60,634 nucleotides of DNA. It comes from Fragilaria crotonensis (lineage: Eukaryota; Bacillariophyta; Fragilariophyceae; Fragilariales; Fragilariaceae). The notes beneath the pieces were generated by a model. The model did not search any database and was not told the origin of the DNA. It saw nothing but the letters and a program-made list of their open reading frames with translations. Shown in pieces: positions 41,505 to 52,782 of this stretch. Position 1 is the first letter of the stretch; every line of letters begins with the position of its first letter. A program made the translations under genes and the position numbers. The stretch spans positions 1-60,634 of the forward strand of contig JAKSYS010000367.1 of NCBI GenBank assembly GCA_022925895.1, given 5' to 3'.

Positions 41505-43724
41505 GGTGAAATGCTTCGTGGCACCGTCAAAAGTCGGAAACGTGATAGCGACGGCAAGCCAATTGGATCCTCGAATCCGAATCCCATCCTTGACACGAGA
41601 GAATACATCGTTTGTTTTGAGGACGGGACTGAAGACACTTATATGGCGAACCTAATCGCCGAGTGCATTTATTCTCAGATTGATGAGAATGGTCGACAAC
41701 TCCTGTTGATGCAGGAAATTATCGATCACAAGAAGACATCGGATGCGATATCCGAGGAAGATTCTTATTATTCGACGAAGGCGGGCCCAAAACCAAAGCG
41801 TACAACTCGCGGATGGCGCCTGTTAGTCGAATGGAAAGACGGCACAAGTACCTGGGTATCCCTTGCTGACATAAAGGACTCATACCCGGTACAAGTGGCG
41901 GACTACGCGGTAGCGAACAAGCTGACGCAGGAACCTGCATTCCGATGGTGGGTGCCCTTCGTTTTAAAGAAACGGGAAAGGCTTCTGAAGAAGGTGAAAA
42001 CCAAATACTGGTCGGTAACTCACAAATATGGACTCGAGCTTCCAAAGAGTGTAGCCCAAGCATTAGCGATTGACAAGAGAACGGGGACAGACTTCTGGGA
42101 AAAGGCGATTGAGAAGGAGATACGAAACGTCTTTCCTGCTTTCGAATTCCTCAAGACTGACGACGCGCAGGTACCACCTGGATTCCAATTCGTCGAAACA
42201 TATTTTGTCTTCGATATCAAGATGGACTTGACCAGGAAGGCAAGGTTGGTCGCGAGAGGCAGCATGACGGAAGCAACGAAAGAGGAAACATTCGCATCAG
42301 TTGTCAGTAGAGATACTGTCAGACTATTCTTTCTCTTGGCAGCGCTTAATGACTTGGACGTCCTTTCATGTGACATTCAGAACGCCTATTTAGCTGCGCC
42401 TAACAAAGAGAAGGTGTGGACAAAGTTCACAGATCAGCTTGGCCCCGAATATAATGGAAAAAAGGCTATCATTGCGAAGGCGTTGTATGGTTTGCGTTCG
42501 AGCGGACGTTCGTTCCGTGATTATCTTGCAATGAACTTGCGAGAGCTTGGGTTCATTTCGTCAAAAGCCGACCCCGATCTCTGGATGAGGAGCGCGAAAA
42601 GTCGAACGGAGACCACATTTATGAATACGTGATCTCGTATGTGGACGATCTTGTGTTCCAAGGAATCGACCCGAACGTCTTCATGGACGCGCTCGGGAAA
42701 CGCTTTACGCTGAAACCCGGAAGCATAAAGGAGCCGGACACCTATCTTGGGGCAAACGTGAAGAAGTTTCGCATCCCGAATAGCGATGACCCAGACAAGG
42801 TAAGGTGGGCATTTGAATCTTCGTCGTACGTGGCGAAGGCGATCAAAGATGTCGAGCGCGAGCTCTCAGAGGCCGACATGAGGCTTATGCCAAACGTAAG
42901 GACGCCACTAGCAAGTGGTTATCGGCCGGATCTTGACCTTTCCCTGAATTAGGAGCAAGCAGTTGAACTATTTCCAAGGGTTAATCGGGATATTGCGGTG
43001 GATCTGTGAGCTCGGGAGGATTGATATCCTAATGCCTGTTTCAATATTGTCTCGGTACCTCGTATCCGCACGACAAGGGCATCTCGAGCAGGCCTTCCAT
43101 ATCTTCGCATACCTGAAGACACACTCGCGTTCAACGATGGTTTTTGATGATACGGTGCCGACTTATAGGAGTAAACGATTCGTCAAGTGCGACTGGTCCG
43201 AGTTTTACCCAGATGCCGCCGAAGCCATACCAACCAACATGCCTCAACCGAGAGGGAAAGAGGTATGTATGACCTGCTTTGTTGATGCGGATCATGCTGG
43301 ATGCAGGGAAACACGTCGGTCACATTCAGGAATCATTATCTTTGTCAATCGTGCGCCGATTTTATGGTTTTCCAAGAGGCAGAACACTGTTGAAGCCTCA
43401 ACTTATGGATCGGAACTACTGGCGATGCGGATTGCAATCGAAATGATCGAAGGGTTGAGATATAAGCTGCGAATGATGGGCGTGCCTATCCCTGACGAGT
43501 GTGCAGTCTTCTGTGACAACTCAGCGGTGGTTACGAATTCACGGCCGGAGTCGACCCTGAAGAAAAAGCACGCCGCAATCAACTTTCATAGAGTCCGTGA
43601 AGCAATAGCTGCAGGAACCATCAAGATTGCTAAGGAGGATACGCGTTCAAACCTCGCGGATATCCTGACGAAGTTGATGCCTGGTCCTAAAATGAAGGAG
43701 TTATTAGCGAACCTCCTATGGTAA
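41505..43724 (+). pseudogene. pol: CoDi-3 pol: reverse transcriptase and RNase H, frameshifted
   Basis: The frame with MLRGTVKSRKRDSDGKPIG leads into GWRLLVEWKDGTSTWV and the RT: FDIKMDLTRKARLVARG (42212), VLSCDIQNAYLAAP (42360), ALYGLRSSGRSFRD (42480) and SYVDDLVF (42635, after a missing A at 42596). RNase H shows CFVDADHAGC (43276), STYGSELLAMR (43400), VFCDNSAVV (43507) and LADILTK (43654). Breaks also occur near 41463, 41505 and 42950. The stop is at 43722, 195 bp before the 3' LTR. Confidence 0.87.
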
Positions 43725-43908
43725 TCGCAGCATGGGGACGTGACCCCGGGGACGTTGCTACGGGGACGCGGATAGATACTGTCCAAACAGTAGATCACTG
43801 CCAGGTTAATGGTTAAGGCTAGAAGTGGTCGGGGCCTCTGTCACAAGGATTTATAACGCCGGTTAATATGGGATGTTACGCCTCCGAATAACGTGGTTAT
43901 ATCGAAGT

Positions 43909-43917
43909 CGCGGGGAC
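43909..43917 (+). promoter_or_regulatory. CoDi-3 polypurine tract
   Basis: CGCGGGGAC abuts the 3' LTR and differs from CoDi-1 and CoDi-2 by one base. Confidence 0.68.
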
Positions 43918-44105
43918 TGTTAATATCACATGTGGCGTATTGGTATATGGGCATCGGTACGACAATATGATTATTGGACAGTAGTACGAACGACAGTATA
44001 AACTACGGAGGTCAGGAAAGGTGCACACATTCCAGTGATTGGTCGGTTTAACTATAGATATCTTTGACATGCTTATCAATATTTGATCATCACGTGGAAT
44101 TAACA
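43918..44105 (+). repeat. CoDi-3 3' LTR
   Basis: All 188 bases match the 5' LTR by eye. The GTGG duplication follows and then the rest of the LINE-E 3' UTR. Confidence 0.95.
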
Positions 44106-44149
44106 GTGGGGATGACAGCCACCATGAATTAAATAAACTCGAGCACCAT

Positions 44150-45395
44150 TTACGGCACGGTATTCGGATTAGGCAACGGGCTGAAATAGGTACGAATCGA
44201 TCTCATACCTTCCAATGCCATTCGACGAACCTTGCGTACATTTGCTTTAACGATGGGAACATGGATTCGCAACCAATTGGTGGTGACCTGAAGTGACTGT
44301 GCCGAATGAGCCTCCGGATTTTGAAGCAGTAAAGACCGAACTTTTGGATCCATAAAGGGCTTGTTGTTATAGATCTCCTGTAGTTGCCGATGGACATCTC
44401 GTCGCAACTGAGATTGACGTTTTTGAGCGTCGCGTCCATGTAAGTCCTGGTTTCGTTCTGCCCAGAGAATGAACCATTGCTCCCACAAAACGTTAATCAA
44501 TCCTATCAACCATTGCTCAGGTGTCTTCTTGTGAGTTGGCGATTTGGCGGAGTCAGCGACTGTGATGATGCGATCTGAATAGAGACCTTGTACTCGTCTC
44601 CAATCCGTCACAAAACGTCCAAGCATAATATGTTTCCAGCCCACCTGGTGTTGTCTGCGAATGATCGAATGTACATCTGTCGGATACTGATCCGGGATTG
44701 AGGAGTGGTTGATCATCGCCGGATAACCAACGCTCAAGGCCATCGACCAGAAGTCTCGTCAACTGTGGGTAAGTTCGTGTTTCACAACAATAGGTTTGAA
44801 TTCTCTGAATACATCCGCTCCGCCATGCTGCACGGGAAGGATGAGGACATCTCATTATATGGTCTCTGTCTTCTTCTTGACTTTCGCACAGAGGACACGT
44901 GCGATTTCCGCCATCGAATCTGTTAAAACGGCCTGTCGTTGGGAGCACATCATGAACGAACTTGATCAAGTGAGTCCGCTTATTTTTCAATCGCTTCAGA
45001 AGGGTGCCGTGAGGTGACCAGTCGATAATGTCGAAGACCGGGATGGTCCAGGATTTCCTTAACCTGAGGTGCTCTATCAAGGGTTGACCCGTCGCTTCCA
45101 TCTCTATCACTTCGGAATACTTTGACGTAACCGTTCCATCTCTTAATACCAGATGAGCCCCAACAGACGGAGACATAATTGCGAATGGTGTTCGAGACGA
45201 GAAAAGTTCCTGGTAGTCGCTTGCGATTCTGTCTGCATCCACGTTCAGTTGTGCAAGCAGGGAAAGGTTCTCGTAGGAAGACTCCTCGTCCTGGTGACCC
45301 TTGATATATTCCAGTCGCACTCCCGGCAGTCGTTTTAATGACTGTTGAATCTCGATTAAAATATCCCACTCGGGAATCAACACGTCCAACACCAC
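44150..45395 (-). pseudogene. LINE-E ORF2: RNase H end, zinc finger and C-terminus
   Basis: Reading leftward: IPEWDILIEIQQSLKRLPGV, YIKGHQDEESSYENLSLLAQ with NVDAD (45220-45310), DWSPHGTLLKRL (44990), VHDVLPTTGRFNRFDGG, finger CPLCESQEEDRDHIMRC (44850-44900), then after a frameshift near 44650 HQVGWKHIMLGRF, LWEQWFILWAERNQDLHGRD and a final RTYFSPLPNPNTVP. The order and residues match LINE-B closely. The last Asp of the RNase H site is kept. Confidence 0.86.
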
Positions 45396-46271
45396 ACGAG
45401 AAAATCTAAATCAATGGGGACATTGTGATTTTCGTCAAGGGATGTCTCTCCCGACAAGGTGTCGAGTAAACTCTGACTATCAGTTGCGACGATGCCCGTC
45501 CATCGCTCGTGCATTTGACAGAACTCTCTTATACGAATCAGGAAGCGAAGCGCCGACAACATCCCAGTTGCTTCCGCTCTATACGAATGAAGCGATCTGC
45601 CACGAACTGGACCCATACCTTGAGCCATCCGTTCCCCTTCTTTGTTACTCATCATCCATCCAAAAGATGCCATCGACGGTGGTTGTGCAGACCCATCACT
45701 CACGACCCGAAGGTTTACTTGAGCTGACCAACAAATCGTGTAAGCATCGGCGTGAAGAGTATGATGCTGAAGTAGATCCTTCTCCCAAGGTTCTAAAGTA
45801 TCAACGTACATATCAAATGTCGCTACCATAGAAGGCGGTATTGGAATGGGATATCGATATTGTCTCGATGGTCCTTGCACCAAACAAATTCCATTGGTCG
45901 TTTCCATAATTTCGGCTGGCGTGACATCTGGAGGAATACTTAGAAATCCACGTTCTCTCACGAGATCCGAATCTGAAAGTAACAAGGTAGTCCTTCGGAG
46001 ACGGTATTCCATATAGCGATCGTGATCGAAACCCCGAATCCACAGTCGTGAGCGATTTTTATAAGCCACATATCGATTCCGCAGGAGATGCGCGATGGGA
46101 AGAGCCAGTTCTGCAAAGGTACTTTGAGGCGACCTCCGGGGAAGCTCCACAACAGATTTGCTCTCTTCCAAACTTTCCACGCTTTAGAGGACGGGCGTTC
46201 TTGGTGGACTTTCAGCCATGTAGTTTGACTACTTAACAATGACGGGTGTCCATTAAGTTTGCAGGGATCTA
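45377..46271 (-). pseudogene. LINE-E ORF2: connection and RNase H, first half
   Basis: This part resumes after LINE-F with DPCKLNGHPSLLSSQTTWLK and QERPSSKAWKVWKRANLLWS, changes frame near 46110, and continues as a 267-codon frame with VVSDGSAQPPSMASFGWMMS (45690), SYRAEATGML (45580) and VATDSQSLLDTLSG (45490). These hold the first three RNase H acids. A frameshift near 45390 leads into the KGHQD part. Confidence 0.84.
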
Positions 46272-46286
46272 AGGTGCTTCCTTCTG
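46272..46286. repeat. LINE-F target-site duplication, left (15 bp)
   Basis: AGGTGCTTCCTTCTG recurs exactly at 48103-48117. In LINE-E the two copies derive from one codon run (TEGST/PEGST), which appears on both sides. Confidence 0.9.
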
Positions 46287-48102
46287 GACACTCATGATAC
46301 AGCGACACGAACCATTCTTTCTGGCATAAAACAATTGACAAGGAACAAAAGGCGACTGCTCGCTCATATCAATATTGCGGCTGACGAGAATGTACTGTGG
46401 AGAGAATGTCAACGAAAGCAGACCCTAACGATTGCATCAGATGGCGGTTTGAAAGGACGTCACGGTACGTTTGGGTGGACTTTGTCGACGGCAAAAAATA
46501 AAATCCTCTGTGAAGGAGCGGGTCCTGTGGACGGACCCATTGATACTGCAAATTCCACGAGATGTGAACTCGGCGGATATACATCGGCCCTGATCTTGAT
46601 TTCTATTTTACAACAATTCTGGGGGGGGAAACGGCACAAATGCAAGTTCCGATGGCTTACGGACAGCCAGTCTGCAATCAATAACGTCCTGAAAGGAAGC
46701 TCGACTCAACTATCCAAACGCCGATAACCAGACAATCCAGACTTCATGAGTATCATCCGAGCAGAAACGTCGATTATCCGTCGGAAAATTACACCAGTTT
46801 GGATTAAAGGACACCAATCTGAGAAACACGAACGAAGTACACATAGTCGCGATGTGGAAAGGAATCGAAGGGCGGATCATCTCGCAACATGGTACAGGGA
46901 GCAGCATACTCATCGACAATCAGTGGAGCGAACAGACCATACTATGGAAGCAAGGATCACTATATCACTGAATGGAGTGCGGCTCGTTTCTCAGGTGGAA
47001 TCGTGTATTCGCTTCCATATCAATGGCTATCATTTGCGCAACTACATACAGTCGAAATATCGGTGGTCCAACAAGACGTGGGACAGTATCGACGTCGAGG
47101 CACTCGGCCGTTTTCAGCGAACGTTGTCTCCCGCGGCTCAAGTGGCACAAGTGAAGTTTATGCATGATCAGTGGCATACTGGGAGGGTAAGATATCGAAA
47201 TGCGAGAATAAAAGATCTCAAATTGCGATTATGTCCATGTTGTCAGATCGAAGATGAGACTTCCATACATGTTCTTCAATGTCGCATGAATTCAGAGCAT
47301 CACAATGCGCTAAAAAATTTCCGGAGAATTATGTCTCCATCGGAACCGCATCCGGTTTTTCATTTGATAAAGGAGGGTGTTGTTTCCTGGATAAATGGCG
47401 ATAACCAGTATACTCCTACGTTCGAGCAGCTTCCAACCAAATTTCATGACCGGATCCGGGCAGCACTTCACGATCAGAGCACCATCGGATGGGACCAGGC
47501 AATTAAAGGATACCTCAGCATGGAATGGAGAATTCTCGCAAATGAGAGTATGTATGGCGCGGGACAAGCTCAAAACGAGCAAGGGTTCAAACGGATACAT
47601 GTCATTCTCAAAGCGCTGCATAAACTTACTCAAGACAAGTGGAAGGCACGAAATAAAATGTTACATGAATCCAAGGATGAGGCGATGCAGCATATTCGAG
47701 ACATGGAGTTAGCAGAGATCAATGAACTATACAGTCACCCAGAGAGACTTCGTGCTGGAGATCGCCATTATTGTGAGCAACCACTTTCGGTGATACTAAA
47801 GAAAACACCAGCATCGCGTCGACGTTGGTTGAGGTTTATGAGACAATCGCAGGCTAGGGGCAGACATGGATGGAAAACGGCAAACGCTATTGACAGATTT
47901 TTTCAGAGCTTCTGGTAACGGTACAGCGACAACAGTACGAGGGACCACTGTCGAGAACACCTAAGGTGAATGGAACAGTAGGATTAGTTTTAGATGAGTC
48001 GTCGCCTCCCTGCAATACGGGAAGGCTACGACGGGGTACACACACTGGTTTTGTCCAAAGACTGGTGACGGTGAAAACCCTATAATTTGGTTTATTATTA
48101 TT
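46287..48102 (+). mobile_element. LINE-F, 5'-truncated LINE of a different lineage with (ATT)n end
   Basis: The element interrupts LINE-E in opposite orientation and is flanked by exact 15-bp duplications. It starts just before RNase H. Its 3' UTR (47919-48102) lacks boxes A and B and ends in TTTATTATTATT, so it used a different 3' recognition. Two reading frames are nearly clean, so it is young and is the latest event at this site. Confidence 0.9.
46335..47918 (+). pseudogene. LINE-F ORF2 fragment: RNase H, zinc finger, C-terminus
   Basis: RNase H acids lie in TIASDGGLKGRHGTFGWTLS (46432), TRCELGGYTS (46556), WLTDSQSAINN (46660) and, after a frameshift near 46720, IKGHQSEKH and NRRADHLATWY (46800-46900). 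The finger CPCCQIEDETSIHVLQC (47234) and a helical end with IGWDQAIKGYLS and WKARNKMLHESKD follow. The protein ends GWKTANAIDRFFQSFW. The RNase H core differs strongly from that of the T-tailed LINEs, so this is a separate family with the same general design. Confidence 0.85.
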
Positions 48103-48292
48103 AGGTGCTTCCTTCTGTTGTCGATAGGTCTGAAACAGTGACTGCCTGCAAATATAACCGACAATAGTTGATGTGCCTGATCTCGGCACACGAAAAGGAA
48201 CGCGACTCGAGAACATGATCCATGATATACGAATCACCTTGCCTTTGTAATGCTGGGATACAAGGATCATCCAATTCGATACCCGCCTGCAA
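48101..48292 (-). pseudogene. LINE-E ORF2: connection fragment right of LINE-F
   Basis: DDPCIPALQRQGDSYIMDHV, then FSCAEIRHINYCRLYLQAVT, matches LINE-B PPLQRQGDSYIMDHI and the NYCRLYLQAVTISD segment. It ends at STTEGS where LINE-F begins. The target duplication is inside this codon run. Confidence 0.8.
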
Positions 48293-48316
48293 GCTTGCCA
48301 GATACTCTCTAACTGA

Positions 48317-48952
48317 CTATAACCACTTGGATTCAAGATGCGGCAGCTCAGGTAACGTATTCATCAGGATAGAGTATGACACGCCTGCGTTGAGCTGTGC
48401 CCAAGCAATAGCACACTTCAACATTCTCCCAACTTCCGATTTCGATCTCCAATGTCGTACGAAATATTCAATTTGTTGACAACCTTGTTTATGATACAAA
48501 TGATGGAAATTTGCACCTCCATACTCTATCGGACCATACAAAATTTCTTTTTTCGTATTCCGATTATACCCACATCTCGCAGTGATAATCGCCATTGCTC
48601 GTCGTTGAATTTTTTCCAACTGGGCTTTGGTAAGATGAGAACATGTGAGAGGATACGAGATTGAAGGTAAGTAGCATGCATTATAGAACAGGACAGTCTC
48701 AGACCGAGAGAGGGGAGTAGACCAAAGGAACTTTGTGACATCATAGCTCTTCTGATATAACCGTCGGAACTGTTCTAACTGAGTTCCAGCAGGTTCCTTA
48801 AAATGTCCGAGTGTTTTGTGTGCCGTATGAGGAGGGAGATACTGGAGCGATTGGGAGCGCCCCGTGTATGGATCTGTTACCTTGAGTGTTTGATACTCTT
48901 TAGGACACGCGAAAAGGACTGGAGCACCATGGACAGTGAACTTCCACGACAT
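48317..48952 (-). pseudogene. LINE-E ORF2: reverse transcriptase C-terminal part
   Basis: This open frame holds VHGAPVLFACPKEYQTLKV, LPPHTAHKTLGHFKEPAGTQ, YLPSISYPLTCSHLT, CGYNRNTKKEILYGPIEYGG and VRHWRSKSEVGRML. It lies downstream of the YxDD site, so catalytic motifs A-C were lost by 5' truncation at 48992. The sequence parallels LINE-B through the whole length. Confidence 0.85.
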
Positions 48953-48992
48953 CGCGTGGTACGAGCACTTTTGAAGCTCTAACGCACCGCCT

Positions 48993-49010
48993 ACATATCT
49001 TTATGCAATA
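48993..49010. repeat. LINE-E target-site duplication, right
   Basis: Exact repeat of 37618-37635, marking the 5' truncation point of LINE-E. Confidence 0.93.
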
Positions 49011-49271
49011 ATAGTACTATCAGTGTAGTGAACTGTGAGCTGTCTGCTATTTAAACTCATGCAGATTTTCACAAAATGAACCTGAAAGGCGGAACATAAT
49101 TGAATCGTACGGGTACTTAAGTACTGCTGCGGTAGAGTATGAAGAAGGGATTAGAAGTCAATAACCAACGGTACCGGTAGCCAAATACCGACGGTATTAT
49201 ACTGTATCACTACTGTGATTTTCAAATGCCCAATAACTGGCTACTAGTAGTACCTGCGAGTTGCAAGTATA

Positions 49272-52200
49272 TGGCTGGTTTCGGTACTTCAGAACGACTA
49301 CTATAAATTGTGTAGGGATGGTACAAAATTTTGCGACATCACGGAGGGAATCCAGACCCGGCATCCTCGTTCATTCAAACAAGACGATAGGAATGACGCA
49401 AAAAACCGAGCTGTTGACCATGATCTTAGATTGACTAGTTCATCATCTTCCAGTCCTCATCAGCCGTACATTTTTCAACACATCTTCAATAAATCAAGTA
49501 TAGAACTTGCCTGCCGCAAAAGGTACGGCTGATTGGCCATAATGAAGACGCTACAGATGTTTTACCAGTGTTGGCTTGAAGTCACTAAGCAAACTCGATA
49601 CCGAGATAAGTGGCTATCGGATGAGACGTACTTTCGGGCCATGAAAGCGCAATTTCCGACACTGGACACGGTCAACTTTAATAGATCCATCATGAACCGA
49701 GCAATTTCCAAGTGTGGTGGGATGGTGATGGATGATTTCAGTGAATCAAATACGACAGGTATTTTTCGACGTCGAGCAAACGGCATCTGCCCCTTGACAA
49801 ATGAGAGGAGACACATTTGGGGATACTACATTACGACTCCAGGAGGAGGAGTGGAGCGCCCACCAGACGGAAAGAAGAGTTTCTTGACATTGCTGCAACA
49901 TACAGCAATCAATGATCGTTATAGCGTGGCTCGTGGCCAACCCGAAATTGTGGATTTGACAACTGAAAGCTCCCTTCAATCGTCAGCCAAACGAAAAGCT
50001 GAAGCTCAAATTGCAGCTCTTGATCGGTCCTCTATCAGGCAGGCTTGTGATGGAGACATATTGGGATAGTCCAGAAGCCAAGAAGCTCTTTCTTGGCGAT
50101 CCAAATGATGATCGTGACGTCCAAAACGTTCTCGGGGAACGAATCGAGCAACTCCAGCAGGCTAATAGGACAGTTGACGGCTGGAAAGACATGGTAGATA
50201 AACATGACAAAGACAACCTCTGTTCTTCGTATGATATCTTCATAATTAGACAGAGGTGCTCTATCCTATGCTTAGCGTATATTCATGCGCTTGAGGAAAT
50301 GAATTCAGCGCGATGGATTGAAGATTGCTGCGCTCAGGCATTAGCCGATTGCGGTAAGATAGGAATTGAAGCTGCCATATCATGTGAGCGAACCGTTGCA
50401 AAATGGAACAAACTGCTAAGGTCGAATCGAGAACGCTTTCCGTTGCCGAATCCAAAGGTTTCATACAAGCAGAAGCACCCTCTTCCAGAATTGCTTGAGT
50501 ACATGCAGGAGGAGATAACACGTCCATGGATCAGCTACTGTATTGAGAATCTTGCCGATCTCACTGTGGAGTTGGCATGCAACGAATTAAACAACAACTT
50601 GATTCCAAGGGCAGCCGTAGCTTCGTCATCAACAATTGTTACTAATACTACTAACGAGTGCGACAAGAGTAACACTACTAACGAGGACAACAGATTACAG
50701 CAAGGAGAAGAAGATTTACCAAGAGGAGACTATTTACTTCGGTCTTACGTCGAGCGTCCCGTCTCCATTACAACAACATGGCGCTGGCTCAAACGACTTG
50801 GCTTTTCGTACAGCAACCGAAAGAAATCATTCTTCGTCGACGGACATGAGCGACCAGACGTCGTTTGCAGACGAAATGAGTTATGTACTCTCTACCTTAA
50901 AGATCTAGAGCAAAGAATGCATCGTTGGATTCAAGTCAAAGCTGAGACTGTGGAAGAATGGAATCGAGAAAAGAAAATATCAGACGACAACACCATTCGT
51001 GGACATGCATGATATGTGTCACAGGACAACGTAAGCATGGTCGAGTTTCATGTCGACGACTTTGACTTCCTTCATGAATATGCAACCACAATCGGGTTCG
51101 GTACCTTCGGAGGAAACCTGAGCGTACGAAAGCCACCAAATGTCAGGCCTCTCATGTCCTTTGGCCAAGACGAAAGTGTCTTCACCCAATATTCACTTGG
51201 GAATCGGCAGTGGGTTGCCCCAGGAGGTGAACGGGCTCTTCTTCCAAAAACAGAGGGTCTAAGTCTTATGGTATCTGGTATGCAATCAAGGGAAACTGGA
51301 TTCGGGTTGACAATTAGTGCATTGCAGATGGAAGAGATCAACGACACTCGACGCGGTCAAACTTACAAGGATGTTGATGCAGCACTTGCGATCCATGGCC
51401 AAGCTCTTAAAAAGGATTTAAAGGAATCTCCATTCGTCGTGTACTTTGAACTCGGCGTGAACAACGAAGGATACTGGACATATAATCACATGGCAATCCA
51501 GTTCGAGGATTGCGTTGATTGCTTGAAAGTTGTGTTTCCTCACTTCGACTTCGCTTTCATCTTCGATCACTCACAAGGCCATGCGAAGAGATTGGCTAAC
51601 GGATTAGATGCCCAAAGCATGAACAGAGGGTTCGGAGGAGTTCAACCAAAAATGCGTGAGTCAAAAATAGTTGCAGAGGAAGGATATTTGGGAATGCACG
51701 AACGTACCGTTGATGTTGGTGACACGCAATCGTTTGTATTCCAACCTGGTGACACAGGACCATTCTGGATGACACCGCAGGAGCGAGAGCTCAATCGGCA
51801 TGATCGAGTGCTCCCTCCACTTCCTGGCCATCCGCGAACAAGAAACAAATTTTGGAACTGAAAGCAGAGCTGGAACCCATGAACATCTTAAATGCCCGAC
51901 GCTCATACCGTCTTCTAGAGTTGCAAGAACTTGCAAGGACACATGGTATTGACGTCAAAATCATAAAGACACGAGAGAAAAAGGGCTGGCAAGGGCAAGC
52001 AAAGGGTTTATTGCAGGTTTTGTGGGAGAGGGGATGGATTGACGTTGGGAATCTTGACCGGTACACTTTGGAACCAGCAACCAATGCAAATGGTGAAGTT
52101 CTTGATGGCGCAGAAGAATGGAGTCTAAGGGTCTTGATGGCAAGCTGTCTTGATTTCGCGCAGGAATTGACAGCACTCCAACATGTTGGGAAGGAGCTGG

Positions 52201-52780
52201 GCGTTTCGGTCATCATTTCACCCAAATTTCATGCCGAGATGGCTGGGGAAGGGATAGAATACAGTTGGGGCATCACAAACGGGCTTTACCAACGCAAACC
52301 TTTGAAGTCTAAAAAAAGGCAGGGAAAAAAGATTCAAAGCATTAGTTCATGAGTGCACCAGCAGAGACTATCTTCGGACCGAGACGGTTCGGAAACTTTC
52401 ACGACGAGCAAGGGCTTACATTTGTGCTTATTATACTCTTTACCAACAGGGTGCCAACGGAGATGCAGCTGACGGCAATACCTTGACAGCGCTTTCGCTT
52501 TCATTGATTGAGCGTCTTGTGAAAGAATTCAAGACCCACAGGGCTGCAATCGACTTTGACTCCGGTTTCGTGAATGCTTTTGTTCCGAAGCTTGAGCATG
52601 GTACCTTCGTAATGAACAGGAATGAAGCGGCAACAACAAGAACAGGAGTGGAATGAGTTTATGAATCGATGAAATAGGTAATCGTGGAGTAGGTGATCGT
52701 AAAAAATTGAGTTCAACTAAATTTTTAGATATCGACTCTACGTGGCCCTACGATTTTCACATGCAGGAAGAAACCAGCCA
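49272..52780 (+). mobile_element. DDE DNA transposon, 3.5 kb, candidate 11-bp inverted ends
   Basis: TGGCTGGTTTC at 49272-49282 and GAAACCAGCCA at 52770-52780 are exact inverted repeats, each flanked outside by TA. They enclose the transposase gene with 270 and 114 bp of margin. TA flanks and such ends fit the Tc1/mariner/IS630 superfamily (family knowledge). The match is short, so the limits are tentative. Confidence 0.5.
49542..52656 (+). pseudogene. DDE-superfamily transposase (IS630/Tc1-mariner-like), broken
   Basis: The best start is the ATG at 49542. A DNA-binding N-terminus is followed by helix-turn-helix-like SITTTWRWLKRLGFSY and VDGHERPDVVCRRNEL (50760-50880). The catalytic domain has SFGQDES (51159, first Asp), FIFDHSQGH (51560, second Asp) and PKFHAEMAGEGIEYSWG (52222, Glu). 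A C-terminal part, CTSRDYLRTETVRKLSRRAR, follows in a new frame and stops at 52654. Breaks: frameshift near 50040, in-frame TGA at 51010, frameshifts near 51835 and 52320. The gene is nearly complete in length, about 1,030 codons. The superfamily is assigned from motif spacing only. Confidence 0.65.
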
Positions 52781-52782
52781 TA

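Larger units (their letters stand above)
37727..44105 (+). mobile_element. CoDi-3, complete Ty1/copia LTR retrotransposon
   Basis: Identical 188-bp LTRs with perfect 7-bp inverted ends (TGTTAAT/ATTAACA) flank gag and pol. GTGG is duplicated at 37723-37726 and 44106-44109. The post-LTR motif GTTTATCAGGCCCA and tract CGCGGGGAC are present. All catalytic motifs are readable, but about eight single-base indels, most in homopolymers, break the frames. Identical LTRs with so many indels suggest base-calling errors or very fresh damage. It is the sister type of CoDi-1. Confidence 0.94.
37636..48992 (-). mobile_element. LINE-E, 5'-truncated T-tailed LINE carrying CoDi-3 and LINE-F
   Basis: The ends are fixed by exact 17-18-bp duplications over 11 kb apart. 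Without the insertions LINE-E is about 3.2 kb, starting in the RT thumb and ending in box A (37694-37710), a bulged hairpin GTA-CCCA/TGGG-A-TAC (37674-37693), box B (37662-37672) and 9-10 T. CoDi-3 sits in the 3' UTR, LINE-F between the RT and RNase H parts of ORF2. Confidence 0.92.
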
